A stretch of 64,000 nt of DNA from an uncultured Prevotella sp. (GTDB lineage: Bacteria > Bacteroidota > Bacteroidia > Bacteroidales > Bacteroidaceae): NCBI RefSeq assembly GCF_946404925.1, contig NZ_CAMJFM010000011.1:24480-88479 (forward strand), written 5' to 3'. The translations under genes and the position numbers were made by a program. The notes beneath the pieces are model-generated. The model did no database searches. It was not told the DNA's origin and saw only the letters and a program-made list of their open reading frames with translations. The stretch's first letter is position 1, and every line of letters begins with the position of its first letter. Positions 52,393 to 61,459 of the stretch are shown piece after piece.

Positions 52393-53745
52393 ATGGAACC
52401 AATAAACGACTTTTTCTCACTTCTGAGCTCATTTTTGTGGGGATGGCCAATGATTATTTTGCTGCTGGGTACACACGTGTTTCTGACCTTCAGACTACGT
52501 ATACCACAGCGCAAACTGATTACTGGCATACGACTATCAATCAAAAAGGACGCTAAGGCCGATGGCGACGTGAGTCAGTTTGGAGCACTGGCCACCGCTC
52601 TGGCAGCCACCATAGGTACAGGAAACATCGTGGGCGTGGCAACAGCCGTGGCCCTGGGTGGACCAGGCGCCGTGCTGTGGTGCTGGCTGACGGGACTATT
52701 TGGCATATCGACCAAGTATGCCGAGGGATTGCTGGCGGTGAAATATCGCGTAAAATCGGATGACGGCAAGTGGTACGGAGGCCCCATGTACGCCCTGGAG
52801 CGCGGACTGAACATGCGATGGCTGGGCATACTGTTTGCCGTGTTTACAGCCCTGGCATCGTTCGGAATAGGATGCACCGTGCAGGCCAACTCGATAGCTC
52901 TGCTGGCCAAAGAGACTTTTGGCATACCAACATGGATAATAGGTGTGATGATATGCGTGCTGACTGCACTGGTGATACTGGGTGGCGTAAAGGCCATAGC
53001 CAAAGTGTGCACCGTGCTGGTGCCATTTATGGCAGCACTCTACGTACTGGGCTGCGTGGTAATACTCTGCATCAACAGCAGCTATGTGTGGCCTGCCATA
53101 CAGCTGATAGTTGACTCGGCATTCAACCCATCGGCTGCTGGAGGCGGATTTGTGGGTGCCACAGTGATGATGGCCGCCAGATATGGTATCGCCCGCGGAC
53201 TATTCAGCAACGAGAGTGGTATGGGTAGCGCCCCCATAGTGGCTGCAGCCGCACAGACGCGCAACCCCGTGCGCCAGGCACTGGTGTCGAGCACTGGAAC
53301 CTTCTGGGACACCGTGATTATTTGTGCGCTGACAGGACTGGTGCTGGTGAGCAGCATCTTAGCTTACCCCGACATCACCTATGCTGATGGCGCAGCACTG
53401 ACCAAGGTGGCCTTCTCGAAGATACCATACGTAGGTGCACCACTGCTGACATTCGGCATTCTGACCTTTGCATTCAGCACGATTATAGGCTGGAGCTACT
53501 ATGGCGAGAGTGCCGTGAACTACTTAGAGGGCCGACGTGCTAACAAATTCTACAGAATCATGTACATCGTGCTGCTGTTCTTCGGATCGATTATCAACCT
53601 TGACATTATCTGGAACATAGCCGACTGTATGAATGCACTGATGGCGATACCAAACCTGATTGCGCTGCTGCTACTGAGTGGCGTGGCTGCGAGGGAGACG
53701 AAGAGGTATCTTTGGAGCGGAAAACTCGACGAAGTCGAAGATTAA
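52393..53745 (+). CDS. Alanine/glycine:cation symporter (AGCS family)
   Basis: The 450-residue protein has about ten membrane segments and the AGCS signatures 'GALATALAATIGTGNIVGVA' and 'GGPGAVLWCWLTGLFGISTK', then 'ARGLFSNESGMGSAPIVAAA'. It takes up alanine or glycine with sodium. Its stop codon TAA is the first unit of the AAAGATTAAACATT repeat that follows. Confidence 0.95.
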   Translation: MEPINDFFSLLSSFLWGWPMIILLLGTHVFLTFRLRIPQRKLITGIRLSIKKDAKADGDVSQFGALATALAATIGTGNIVGVATAVALGGPGAVLWCWLTGLFGISTKYAEGLLAVKYRVKSDDGKWYGGPMYALERGLNMRWLGILFAVFTALASFGIGCTVQANSIALLAKETFGIPTWIIGVMICVLTALVILGGVKAIAKVCTVLVPFMAALYVLGCVVILCINSSYVWPAIQLIVDSAFNPSAAGGGFVGATVMMAARYGIARGLFSNESGMGSAPIVAAAAQTRNPVRQALVSSTGTFWDTVIICALTGLVLVSSILAYPDITYADGAALTKVAFSKIPYVGAPLLTFGILTFAFSTIIGWSYYGESAVNYLEGRRANKFYRIMYIVLLFFGSIINLDIIWNIADCMNALMAIPNLIALLLLSGVAARETKRYLWSGKLDEVED

Positions 53746-53783
53746 AGATTAAACATTAAAGATTAAAGATTAAAAGAATAATT
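53745..53783 (+). repeat. AAAGATTAAACATT repeat after the symporter gene
   Basis: Three to four GATTAAA(CATTAAA) units follow the symporter stop codon. The same units precede the gene at 55009 and follow the histidine kinase region at 9415. Confidence 0.65.
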
Positions 53784-53806
53784 AATAACCAATAATTAAA
53801 AAAGGT

Positions 53807-54973
53807 ATGAGAAAAAACATTTTAGCAATGGCCGTGATGATGGCGGCATTGGTGTTAGGAACAACATCGTGTGGCAACAAGGCCCAGAACCAGGAACAGG
53901 CTCAAAGCGGAGTTAACGACTTCCGCATTAAGCGCGGTACAAACATCAGCCACTGGCTCTCGCAGAGTGAGCAGAGGGGTGAAGCACGCAGACTGCACAT
54001 CCAGGAGGACGACTTTGCACGACTGGAGGAGCTGGGATTCGACTTTGTACGTATCCCCATCGATGAGGAGCAGTTCTGGGATGAGAAGGGCACCAAGCTG
54101 CCCGAAGCATGGGACCTGCTAAAGAATGCACTGGACTGGAGTCGCAAGCACAACCTGCGCGCCATCGTTGACCTGCACATTGTGCGCAGTCACTACTTTA
54201 ACGCTGTGAACGAGAGCGACAAGGCTGCCAACACCCTGTTTACATCGGAGAAAGCACAGGAAGACCTGATCAACCTGTGGCGCCAGCTGTCAGAATTCCT
54301 GAAGGATCGCAGCAACGACTGGGTGGCTTACGAGTTTATGAACGAGCCAGTAGCACCTGAGCACGAGCAGTGGAACCAGCTGATAGCCAAGGTACACAAG
54401 GCACTGCGCGAGCTGGAGCCTCAGCGTACACTGGTAATTGGATCGAACCTGTGGCAGGGACACCAGACCATTAAGTATCTGAAGGTGCCCGAGGGCGACA
54501 AGAACATCATCCTGAGCTTCCACTACTACAACCCAATGATATTGACCCACTATGGTGCATGGTGGTCGCCACTGTGTGCTGCCTACAAGGGCAAGGTGCA
54601 CTATCCTGGCGTGCTAGTATCGAAGGAGGACTACGACGCTGCTCCTGACGCTATCAAGCCTGAGTTGAAGCAGTATACCGAGGAGGTTTGGGACATCAAT
54701 AAGATTCGCGAGCAGTTTAAGGACGCCATCGAGGCTGCCAAGAAGTACGACCTGCAGCTGTTCTGCGGTGAGTGGGGCGTTTACGAGCCAGTAGACCGTG
54801 AGTTGGCTTACAACTGGTATCGCGACATGCTGACCGTATTCGACGAGTTCAACATCGCCTGGACCACATGGTGCTATGATGCCGACTTCGGATTCTGGGA
54901 TCAGCAACGCCACACCTATAAGGATCGTCCGCTGGTTGAGCTGCTGATGAGCGGAAAGAAACTTGGTGAATAG
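53807..54973 (+). CDS. Glycoside hydrolase family 5 lipoprotein
   Basis: The 388-residue protein has a lipobox (GTTSC, Cys22) and a GH5 TIM barrel: 'FVRIPIDEEQFW', 'VDLHIVRSH', 'FMNEP' with acid/base Glu180, 'SFHYYNPM' and nucleophile Glu322 in 'CGEWG'. GH5 enzymes cut beta-glucans, mannans or related glycans; the subfamily cannot be fixed here. It is probably anchored in the outer membrane. Confidence 0.93.
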   Translation: MRKNILAMAVMMAALVLGTTSCGNKAQNQEQAQSGVNDFRIKRGTNISHWLSQSEQRGEARRLHIQEDDFARLEELGFDFVRIPIDEEQFWDEKGTKLPEAWDLLKNALDWSRKHNLRAIVDLHIVRSHYFNAVNESDKAANTLFTSEKAQEDLINLWRQLSEFLKDRSNDWVAYEFMNEPVAPEHEQWNQLIAKVHKALRELEPQRTLVIGSNLWQGHQTIKYLKVPEGDKNIILSFHYYNPMILTHYGAWWSPLCAAYKGKVHYPGVLVSKEDYDAAPDAIKPELKQYTEEVWDINKIREQFKDAIEAAKKYDLQLFCGEWGVYEPVDRELAYNWYRDMLTVFDEFNIAWTTWCYDADFGFWDQQRHTYKDRPLVELLMSGKKLGE

Positions 54974-54978
54974 TAGGA

Positions 54979-55010
54979 CATTAAAGATTAAAGATTAAAC
55001 ATTAAACATT
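54979..55010 (+). repeat. AAAGATTAAACATT repeat supplying a start codon
   Basis: ACATTAAAGATTAAAGATTA and further units lead into TTG at 55009, the start codon of the next gene. Confidence 0.7.
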
Positions 55011-55362
55011 GAGAAAGATCATACTGCCTTTATTGGCAATACTTATATTAACGGCTTGCGGCGAGACTAAGACCCGAAAGGAGATTAATCGCCGCAAGGC
55101 CGCTCTTGTAGAGCATCAGCAAACAGAACTGAAAAAAGCTGAAGCTGAGTTGTGGAAGACCGACAGTTTGCTACTGATAGTCAACAAGGAGCTTGAGGCT
55201 ATGACAAAGGAGGTGGAGGAGCACAAGAAAGCGCTAAAAGCTACTCCTGAGGAGCTTACTGCGCTTACCCAACTGCGAGTGAAGCGCGACTCTATACGTA
55301 CGCAGTACGAAGCCTTAGGGCTAAAAATAAGGTACATACACAAGAAACAGAGTGAAAAATGA
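55009..55362 (+). CDS. Small coiled-coil lipoprotein of unknown function
   Basis: The 117-residue protein has a lipobox (LILTACG, Cys17) and a long charged helix (about residues 24-115) with heptad character. The start is a TTG at 55009 made by the preceding repeat; a stop codon two codons upstream excludes an earlier start. No family is recognised. Confidence 0.7.
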   Translation: MRKIILPLLAILILTACGETKTRKEINRRKAALVEHQQTELKKAEAELWKTDSLLLIVNKELEAMTKEVEEHKKALKATPEELTALTQLRVKRDSIRTQYEALGLKIRYIHKKQSEK

Positions 55363-55370
55363 TAAAAAAT

Positions 55371-55398
55371 CACTATTCACTATTCGTTATTCACTAAA
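55371..55398 (+). repeat. TTCACTA repeat between genes
   Basis: TCACTATTCACTATTCGTTA and further bases lie in the 5' flank of the DUF1599 gene. The reverse complement is the GTGAATAGTGAA unit of other junctions. Confidence 0.6.
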
Positions 55399-55404
55399 AA
55401 TTGC

Positions 55405-55412
55405 TACCTTTG
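55405..55412 (+). promoter_or_regulatory. -7 box of the DUF1599 gene
   Basis: TACCTTTG followed by CAGCCGATATG: the start codon begins nine bases after the -7 box, so the mRNA would be leaderless or nearly so. No consensus -33 box is present. Confidence 0.5.
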
Positions 55413-55420
55413 CAGCCGAT

Positions 55421-55975
55421 ATGAATCAATTTGAAAAGACAAACGCTCAGTTTGAGCAGGCTCTGGCAGAGTGCAGAGCACTGTTTGAGAAGAAGCTTCA
55501 TGATTATAAAGCCTCTTGGCGCATTCTGCGACCAACAGCACTTACCGACCAGTTGTTTATCAAAGCCAAGCGCATTCGCAGCCTGGAAATCAAGAAGGAA
55601 TCGCTGGTGGGCGAAGGCATACGTCCGGAGTTCATTGCGCTTATCAACTACGGCATAGTAGGACTGATACAGCTTAGTAAGGGATTTGCCGACACTGTCG
55701 ACATCACCAACGAGGAGGCCATGGCGCTCTACGACGAGCATGCCAAGGAGGCACTGGAGCTGATGAAGCGTAAGAACCACGACTACGACGAGGCGTGGCG
55801 CGGCATGAGGGTTAGTAGCTATACCGACCTGATTCTGACAAAAATAGAACGTATTAAGGAGATCGAGAACCTACAGGGCGAGACACTCGTCAGCGAGGGT
55901 ATCGATGCCAACTATATGGATATCATCAACTACGCGGTCTTTGGAGTGATTAAACTCAGCGAAGCTGAGAGGTGA
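55421..55975 (+). CDS. Tandem DUF1599 (Nmad1) protein
   Basis: The ATG at 55421 gives 184 residues; an upstream extension would read through the promoter. The protein consists of two copies of the DUF1599 domain: 'DYKASWRILRPTALTDQLFI' and 'DYDEAWRGMRVSSYTDLILT' align residue by residue, each followed by a KxxRIxxxE helix. The family is called nucleotide-modification-associated domain 1 and is of unknown activity. Confidence 0.88.
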   Translation: MNQFEKTNAQFEQALAECRALFEKKLHDYKASWRILRPTALTDQLFIKAKRIRSLEIKKESLVGEGIRPEFIALINYGIVGLIQLSKGFADTVDITNEEAMALYDEHAKEALELMKRKNHDYDEAWRGMRVSSYTDLILTKIERIKEIENLQGETLVSEGIDANYMDIINYAVFGVIKLSEAER

Positions 55976-56000
55976 GAAGCTAGAGGTGAGAAAGTGAGAA
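55968..56000 (+). repeat. GAGGTGAGAAAGTGAG repeat between DUF1599 and the MauE/DoxX-type gene
   Basis: Four GTGAGAAG-type units span the end of DUF1599 (stop TGA included) and the GTG start codon of the next gene. Confidence 0.75.
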
Positions 56001-57127
56001 AGGTTGCTGTAAATATCTGTCGCCTGGTGCTGGCACTGACATTTATCTTTTCTGGATTTGTCAAGGCCGTTGACCCACTGGGCACGCAGTATAAGATACA
56101 CGACTACCTGATGGCTTTGGGCATAGGTAAGATGGTGCCCGACTTCACTACTCTGGCAGCATCGGTACTACTGGGAGCCACAGAGTTCTTCCTGGGCATC
56201 TGTCTGCTGTTTGCCATCAGGCGACGCATCGTTTCGAAGCTGGTGCTGCTCATCATGGTGCTGATGACACCACTGACACTGTGGCTGGCCCTGAGCGATC
56301 CCATCAGCGACTGCGGATGCTTTGGCGACGCACTGGTGCTGTCCAACTGGCAGACACTGTGGAAAAACGTGATACTGCTGTGTGCAGCCATCGTGGTGTG
56401 GAAGTGGCCACTGGAGATGCCAAGACTGATAAGCAGAAGCAACCAGTGGATTGTGATGAACTACTCGCTGGTGTTCATTCTGCTGTTCATATCGGCCAAG
56501 AGTCTGTACACCCTACCCCAGTTCGACTTCCGTCCCTATCACATTGGGGCCGATATTCGCCAGGGGTGGCTCAAGATGATGGAAGGCGAGGAATCGCCCT
56601 ATCAGGAGCTGTTTATAGAGCAGGTGGAGGATGGTGAGGACATCACCGAGAAGATTCTGAGCGACGAGGGCTACACCTTCTTATTAATAGCCCCGCACCT
56701 GGAACAGGCTGACGACTCGCGACTGGACGAGATAAACCAGATGTACGAATACAGTCTGGACAACGGATACCCCTTCTACTGTCTGACAGCAAGTGGTGAG
56801 AAGGCCATCGAAAAATGGCGCGACCTGACTGGGGCCGAATACCCCTTCTGCCAGACTGACGACATCACACTGAAGACCATCATACGGTCGAACCCAGGAC
56901 TGGTGCTGATGAAGGATGGCAAGGTGATACGCAAGTGGAGCCACAACAACATGCCCGAAGAGGAAGAGCTGAACACCAAGCTCGAAGACAGCGAACTGGG
57001 ACAACTGCCCACTGAGACAGTGACCTCGAAAATACTCTGGGTGATAACGTGGTTTGTGCTGCCACTGCTGATACTGACACTGGCCGACAGACTCTGGGCC
57101 TGGACGAAGTGGGTGAGGAGAAATTAA
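55994..57127 (+). CDS. DoxX/MauE-type membrane protein with C-terminal thioredoxin-like region (BT_3928-like)
   Basis: The 377-residue protein starts at a GTG provided by a repeat. Four N-terminal helices (residues 7-155) hold 'FSGFVKAVDPLGTQYKIHDY' and 'DCGCFGD', a pattern known from MauE/DoxX-type membrane proteins, with a disulfide-capable CGC. A large soluble part (about 180-345) looks thioredoxin-like without a CxxC, and a last helix ends the protein. It may belong to periplasmic redox work; the function is not known. Confidence 0.8.
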   Translation: MRKVAVNICRLVLALTFIFSGFVKAVDPLGTQYKIHDYLMALGIGKMVPDFTTLAASVLLGATEFFLGICLLFAIRRRIVSKLVLLIMVLMTPLTLWLALSDPISDCGCFGDALVLSNWQTLWKNVILLCAAIVVWKWPLEMPRLISRSNQWIVMNYSLVFILLFISAKSLYTLPQFDFRPYHIGADIRQGWLKMMEGEESPYQELFIEQVEDGEDITEKILSDEGYTFLLIAPHLEQADDSRLDEINQMYEYSLDNGYPFYCLTASGEKAIEKWRDLTGAEYPFCQTDDITLKTIIRSNPGLVLMKDGKVIRKWSHNNMPEEEELNTKLEDSELGQLPTETVTSKILWVITWFVLPLLILTLADRLWAWTKWVRRN

Positions 57128-57146
57128 AAAATTAAAAATTAAAAAA
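57122..57146 (+). repeat. AAATTAAAA repeat upstream of tpiA
   Basis: AAATTAAAAAATTAAAAATT follows and includes the end of the preceding gene, giving its last Asn and TAA stop. Confidence 0.6.
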
Positions 57147-57180
57147 GAGAGTTTTATACATATAAATTATTTTTAGAATT

Positions 57181-57939
57181 ATGAGAAAGAAAATTGTAGC
57201 AGGAAACTGGAAGATGAACATGAATCTCCAGGACGGTATTGCTCTTGCAAAGGAGCTTAACGAGACTTTGAAGGCTGAGAAGCCAAACTGTGGTGTAGTT
57301 ATCTGCACTCCATTCATCCACCTCGCTTCTATCGCACAGTTCCTCGATCAGAACATCATTGGTCTGGGTGCTGAGAACTGCGCCGACAAGGAGAAGGGTG
57401 CTTTCACTGGTGAGGTTAGCGCCGAGATGGTAAAGAGCACTGGTGCTCAGTACGTTATTCTGGGTCACTCAGAGCGTCGTGAGTACTACAAGGAGACTCC
57501 AGAGATCCTGAAGGAGAAGGTGCTGCTGGCTCAGAAGAACGATCTGAAGGTTATCTTCTGTATCGGTGAGAGCCTGGAGGAGCGCGAGGCTGGCAAGCAG
57601 AACGAGGTAGTAAAGGCCGAGCTCGAGGGTTCAGTATTCAACCTGAGCGAGGAGGACTTCCGCAAGATCGTTATCGCTTACGAGCCAATCTGGGCTATCG
57701 GTACTGGTAAGACCGCTACCGCTGAGCAGGCTGAGGAGATTCACGCTTACATCCGTTCAATCATCGCTGAGAAGTATGGTCAGGCTGTAGCTGACGACAC
57801 TACTATCCTCTATGGTGGTAGCTGCAAGGCTAGCAACGCTCCTGAGCTGTTTGCTAAGCCCGACATCGATGGTGGTCTGATTGGTGGTGCTTCACTGAAG
57901 GCTGCAGACTTCAAGGGGATTATCGATGCATTCAAGTAA
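57181..57939 (+). CDS. tpiA: Triose-phosphate isomerase
   Basis: The 252-residue protein has all catalytic residues: Asn9 and Lys11 in NWKMN, His96 in GHSERR and Glu168 in '[14 protein letters not shown]'. The codons are strongly biased (GCT, GGT and similar), as expected for a highly expressed glycolytic gene. It interconverts dihydroxyacetone phosphate and glyceraldehyde 3-phosphate. Confidence 0.99.
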   Translation: MRKKIVAGNWKMNMNLQDGIALAKELNETLKAEKPNCGVVICTPFIHLASIAQFLDQNIIGLGAENCADKEKGAFTGEVSAEMVKSTGAQYVILGHSERREYYKETPEILKEKVLLAQKNDLKVIFCIGESLEEREAGKQNEVVKAELEGSVFNLSEEDFRKIVIAYEPIWAIGTGKTATAEQAEEIHAYIRSIIAEKYGQAVADDTTILYGGSCKASNAPELFAKPDIDGGLIGGASLKAADFKGIIDAFK

Positions 57940-57944
57940 TTATT

Positions 57945-57975
57945 AGTGAATAGTGAATAACGAATAGTGAATAGT
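57945..57975 (+). repeat. GTGAATAGTGAATA repeat between tpiA and the SPOR gene
   Basis: AGTGAATAGTGAATAACGAA and further units fill the gap between the two genes. Confidence 0.75.
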
Positions 57976-57977
57976 AT

Positions 57978-58646
57978 ATGATAGTTATGAATTCATTTAC
58001 AGGTAAGATTACAACAAATGTATACTGGAAAATGATGGTGCTATTAGCACTATTCACTATTCACTGTTCACTGTTCACTTTTGCTCAGTCGTCGTTTACA
58101 CAGAGACTCCAACAGAGCAAAAACGGTGAAGGACAGATTACCGTTACACAAGACAAGGCGATAGAAGTACTGGTGAACGGACCAGTAGTAACATCCCCCA
58201 CACGAACAAAGACAACCACAACCCAGCAGAAACCTGCTGACAAGAAAGAAAAAGAAAACTATACTGCTACAAATCAGGAAAAAGACAAGAAACAAGAGCC
58301 TAAGGTTGTTGTAGTAGAACATCAGGACTCTACCACCATCGATGCCCCTGAGGAAATACAGAAGAAGATTATGAAGGGCGTAAAGGTGGCTGGCTACAGA
58401 GTGCAGGTGTTTGCTGGTGGCAACACGCGCAACGACCGCATCAAGGCTGAGCGTATAGGCAGCGAAATCAAGGGACTGTTCCCTGGCGTGCCTGTATACG
58501 TACATTTCTACTCACCACGATGGATATGCCGCATGGGCAACTACCGTACTTACGAGGAGGCACACGCTGTGCTGGAGCGCGTAAAGAACAACGGATACCA
58601 GAGCGCCATCATCGTTAAAGGTAAAATCACCGTACAATATCAATGA
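57978..58646 (+). CDS. SPOR-domain protein
   Basis: The 222-residue protein has an N-terminal signal or anchor ([19 protein letters not shown] after a Lys-containing start), a polar linker (about 50-125) and a C-terminal SPOR domain ([20 protein letters not shown] to the end), which binds denuded septal peptidoglycan. Starts at 57978, 57987 or 58032 are possible; the signal peptide core is repeat-encoded (58050-58082). It overlaps folE by four bases. Confidence 0.87.
   Translation: MIVMNSFTGKITTNVYWKMMVLLALFTIHCSLFTFAQSSFTQRLQQSKNGEGQITVTQDKAIEVLVNGPVVTSPTRTKTTTTQQKPADKKEKENYTATNQEKDKKQEPKVVVVEHQDSTTIDAPEEIQKKIMKGVKVAGYRVQVFAGGNTRNDRIKAERIGSEIKGLFPGVPVYVHFYSPRWICRMGNYRTYEEAHAVLERVKNNGYQSAIIVKGKITVQYQ
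58050..58082 (+). repeat. TTCACT-type repeat inside the SPOR signal peptide
   Basis: CTATTCACTATTCACTGTTC and following bases encode [10 protein letters not shown] of the SPOR protein. The DPP IV signal peptide has the same core (IHCSLFT) from the same repeat type. Confidence 0.75.
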
Positions 58647-59248
58647 AGATAGAGATTAAGGAATACGACAACGAGCGATATCGCGACGGCATAGAGGAGC
58701 TGGCGGATCACTATAAGGAGGTGCTCAAGCTACTGGGTGAAGACCCTGAGCGTGAGGGACTGCAGAAGACCCCTATGCGTGTGGCCAAGGCCATGCAGAC
58801 GCTGACCAAGGGATACCAGATGGATGCCCACAAGATTCTGACAGACGCCCTGTTCAAGGAAGATTACAATCAGATGGTCATCGTGAAGGATATCGACTTC
58901 TTCTCGTTGTGCGAACACCACATGTTGCCATTCTACGGTAAGGCGCACGTGGCATACATACCCAACGGATACATCACAGGCCTGTCTAAGATAGCCCGTG
59001 TAGTTGACATATATTCGCACCGCCTGCAGGTACAGGAGCGCATGACTCAGCAGATTAAGGACTGCATAGAGCAGACACTGCACCCCCTGGGAGTGATGGT
59101 GGTGATAGAGGCCAAGCACATGTGCATGCAGATGCGTGGCGTAGAGAAACAAAACAGCATAACTACTACAAGCGACTTCAGCGGTGCCTTTAATCAGGCC
59201 AAGACCCGCCAGGAGTTTATGAACTTAATACACAATAATCAAATCTAA
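58643..59248 (+). CDS. folE: GTP cyclohydrolase I
   Basis: The 201-residue protein has '[19 protein letters not shown]', the zinc ligands in '[12 protein letters not shown]' and '[13 protein letters not shown]', and '[20 protein letters not shown]'. It makes dihydroneopterin triphosphate, the first step of folate and queuosine-type pathways. folK lies elsewhere in the window. Confidence 0.98.
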   Translation: MKIEIKEYDNERYRDGIEELADHYKEVLKLLGEDPEREGLQKTPMRVAKAMQTLTKGYQMDAHKILTDALFKEDYNQMVIVKDIDFFSLCEHHMLPFYGKAHVAYIPNGYITGLSKIARVVDIYSHRLQVQERMTQQIKDCIEQTLHPLGVMVVIEAKHMCMQMRGVEKQNSITTTSDFSGAFNQAKTRQEFMNLIHNNQI

Positions 59249-59261
59249 AACTACATCAAAT

Positions 59262-59840
59262 ATGTATCAAGCAGACAACACCAATTTCAAAACCAATCAG
59301 TCGTTCACTCAGGAGTTTACCCGCAGCTGTCTGGGACGTATCATCATCGCAGGCGTCATCATACTTGTGGGATTGTTAGTGGCTTACTTCACTGCGCCAA
59401 AAGAGAGCGACATGAACGATGAGATGCTGGACAACATTATGCAGTGTCTTGAGGTGAACGATGGCATCAAGGGCGACGTGGTTGACGACTATGTACACAA
59501 CCTCACCTTTATCTTCACCACTGCTGATACAACCTATATTGCCAAGGATGTACTGGACACCTATTATAAGTATAACCGTCTGGAGTCTTATCGCCACACG
59601 TTCTACTCTACATCCTACATCCACAACAACATGCACCCAGAGGGCACACGCGTGGGCGTTGGTATCTTTGGTATCATCATCCCAACAGTGCTCTACGAGG
59701 ATATACTGCTCGACGTAGGTCCAGTGCACAAGGGCTACGAGCAGAAACTGAACCAGGCTCCTATCCAGCAGGATGATGAGGATCTGGGTGAGAATCCTAA
59801 CATCACCGAGTTCCACTACAAGGGCGACGAAGAGAATTAA
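59262..59840 (+). CDS. Single-pass membrane protein of unknown function
   Basis: The 192-residue protein has one membrane helix (residues 26-45) after a polar N-terminus and a soluble, acidic C-terminal part. No domain is recognised. It follows folE by 13 bases. Confidence 0.7.
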   Translation: MYQADNTNFKTNQSFTQEFTRSCLGRIIIAGVIILVGLLVAYFTAPKESDMNDEMLDNIMQCLEVNDGIKGDVVDDYVHNLTFIFTTADTTYIAKDVLDTYYKYNRLESYRHTFYSTSYIHNNMHPEGTRVGVGIFGIIIPTVLYEDILLDVGPVHKGYEQKLNQAPIQQDDEDLGENPNITEFHYKGDEEN

Positions 59841-59849
59841 TTCAACTAT

Positions 59850-61454
59850 ATGAAATTCATTGCTTACCTGAGCATCGCCTTGATGCTTTGTGTTTCAGCA
59901 GGGCTGAAAGCACAGAACCCTAGTGACAATATGATTGACAACCCAATGCTTTGGGCTGATGTACCCGACCCAGACGTGATACGCGTGGGCGATACCTTCT
60001 ATCTGGTATCAACCACCATGCACCTGATGCCTGGAGCTCCCATCATGAAGTCGAAAGACCTGAAGAACTGGGAGACCGTGGGATACATCTTCGACAAGCT
60101 GACTGATTCGCCTAAGTACGACCTCTCGCCTACCGAGGGAACTGTTTACGGACGCGGACAGTGGGCCACATCGCTCAAGTATCATAAGGGCAAGTTCTAT
60201 GCACTGCTGGCTCCCAACGAGCAGGGCGCTATGGGCGACACCTATATCTTTACAGCCGATAAGGCCGAAGGTCCTTGGAAGATTCTGTCGCGCATGCGCC
60301 ACTTCCACGACTGCTCACTGTTCTTCGACGACGACGATCGCGTGTACGTGATCTATGGTACAGGCGAGATGATGGAGTTGAAGCAGGACCTGAGCGACGT
60401 GATCGAGGGCACCCATCGCCACATCTTCCAGCGTGAGGCCGATGAGACTGGATTGCTGGAGGGTTCACGTATGATCAAGCATAACGGCAAGTACTACCTG
60501 ATGATGATTTCGCACGTTTATGCCCCAGGCCGTCATCGCCGCGAGGTATGCTATCGTGCCGACAATATTCAGGGTCCTTACGAGAAGCACACCATCCTGG
60601 AGAGCGACTTCGGAGGATTCTCGTATGAGGCTCAGGGCACCATCGTTGACACAGAGGATGGCGACTGGTATGGCATCATCTTCCAGGATCGTGCTGGTGT
60701 AGGCCGTGTGCTCACCGTGATGCCATGCCGCTGGATTGACGGATGGCCCATGCTGGGCGATGAGGAGGGTAAAGTGCCTGCTCGCGTTCGCCCATTGAAG
60801 AGCGGTGAGCCAGAGGCTGCCATCGTCAAGGCCGATGACTTCGGTAGCGAGAAGCTTGGTTTGCACTGGCAGTGGAACCACAACCCAGTGGACAAGGCTT
60901 GGAGTCTGAAGGAGCGCCCAGGTTATCTGCGACTCAAAACCAGTCGCGTAGTGCCCAACCTCTACCTAGCCCCCAACACCCTGACTCAGCGTATGGAGGG
61001 ACCTAAGTGTACAGGTGCCATCATGATGGATCTCTCGAAGATGAAAGATGGCGACTGCGCTGGATTGGCAGCATTCAACAGCGACTCTGGTGTGCTCACC
61101 ATCAAGAAGAAGGGCAAGAAACTCACCCTCGAGATGAGCGAGCAGAAAGTATCGCTGAGCGACCGCGACAAAAAGGTTGAGAAGGTAGAAGAAAAAGTGA
61201 TAGAGAGCGTTGAGCTGAAGCAGAACAAAATCTGGCTTAAGATTGACGCCAACTTCATCCCCCGCACCGACATTGCCCACTTCTACTACAGCCTCGACGG
61301 CAAAGAATGGAAGCAGATGGGTGGCGACTACCGCATGAGCTTCGACTGGCGCCGATTCTTCATGGGTCAGAAGTTCGGTATCTTTAATTATGCCACCAAG
61401 AAGGTTGGCGGCTACGTAGATGTTGATGAGTTTGCTTACAATAAACACCAATAA
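59850..61454 (+). CDS. Glycoside hydrolase family 43
   Basis: The 534-residue protein has a signal peptide (to about residue 21), a five-bladed propeller with 'MLWADVPDPDVIRVGDTFYL' (catalytic base Asp) and the Glu in 'LLEGSRMIKHNGKYYLM', then a C-terminal beta-sandwich (about 330-530) as in GH43 xylosidase/arabinofuranosidase subfamilies. It acts on arabinose- or xylose-containing glycans. GH31 follows five bases after it. Confidence 0.94.
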   Translation: MKFIAYLSIALMLCVSAGLKAQNPSDNMIDNPMLWADVPDPDVIRVGDTFYLVSTTMHLMPGAPIMKSKDLKNWETVGYIFDKLTDSPKYDLSPTEGTVYGRGQWATSLKYHKGKFYALLAPNEQGAMGDTYIFTADKAEGPWKILSRMRHFHDCSLFFDDDDRVYVIYGTGEMMELKQDLSDVIEGTHRHIFQREADETGLLEGSRMIKHNGKYYLMMISHVYAPGRHRREVCYRADNIQGPYEKHTILESDFGGFSYEAQGTIVDTEDGDWYGIIFQDRAGVGRVLTVMPCRWIDGWPMLGDEEGKVPARVRPLKSGEPEAAIVKADDFGSEKLGLHWQWNHNPVDKAWSLKERPGYLRLKTSRVVPNLYLAPNTLTQRMEGPKCTGAIMMDLSKMKDGDCAGLAAFNSDSGVLTIKKKGKKLTLEMSEQKVSLSDRDKKVEKVEEKVIESVELKQNKIWLKIDANFIPRTDIAHFYYSLDGKEWKQMGGDYRMSFDWRRFFMGQKFGIFNYATKKVGGYVDVDEFAYNKHQ

Positions 61455-61459
61455 AAACT

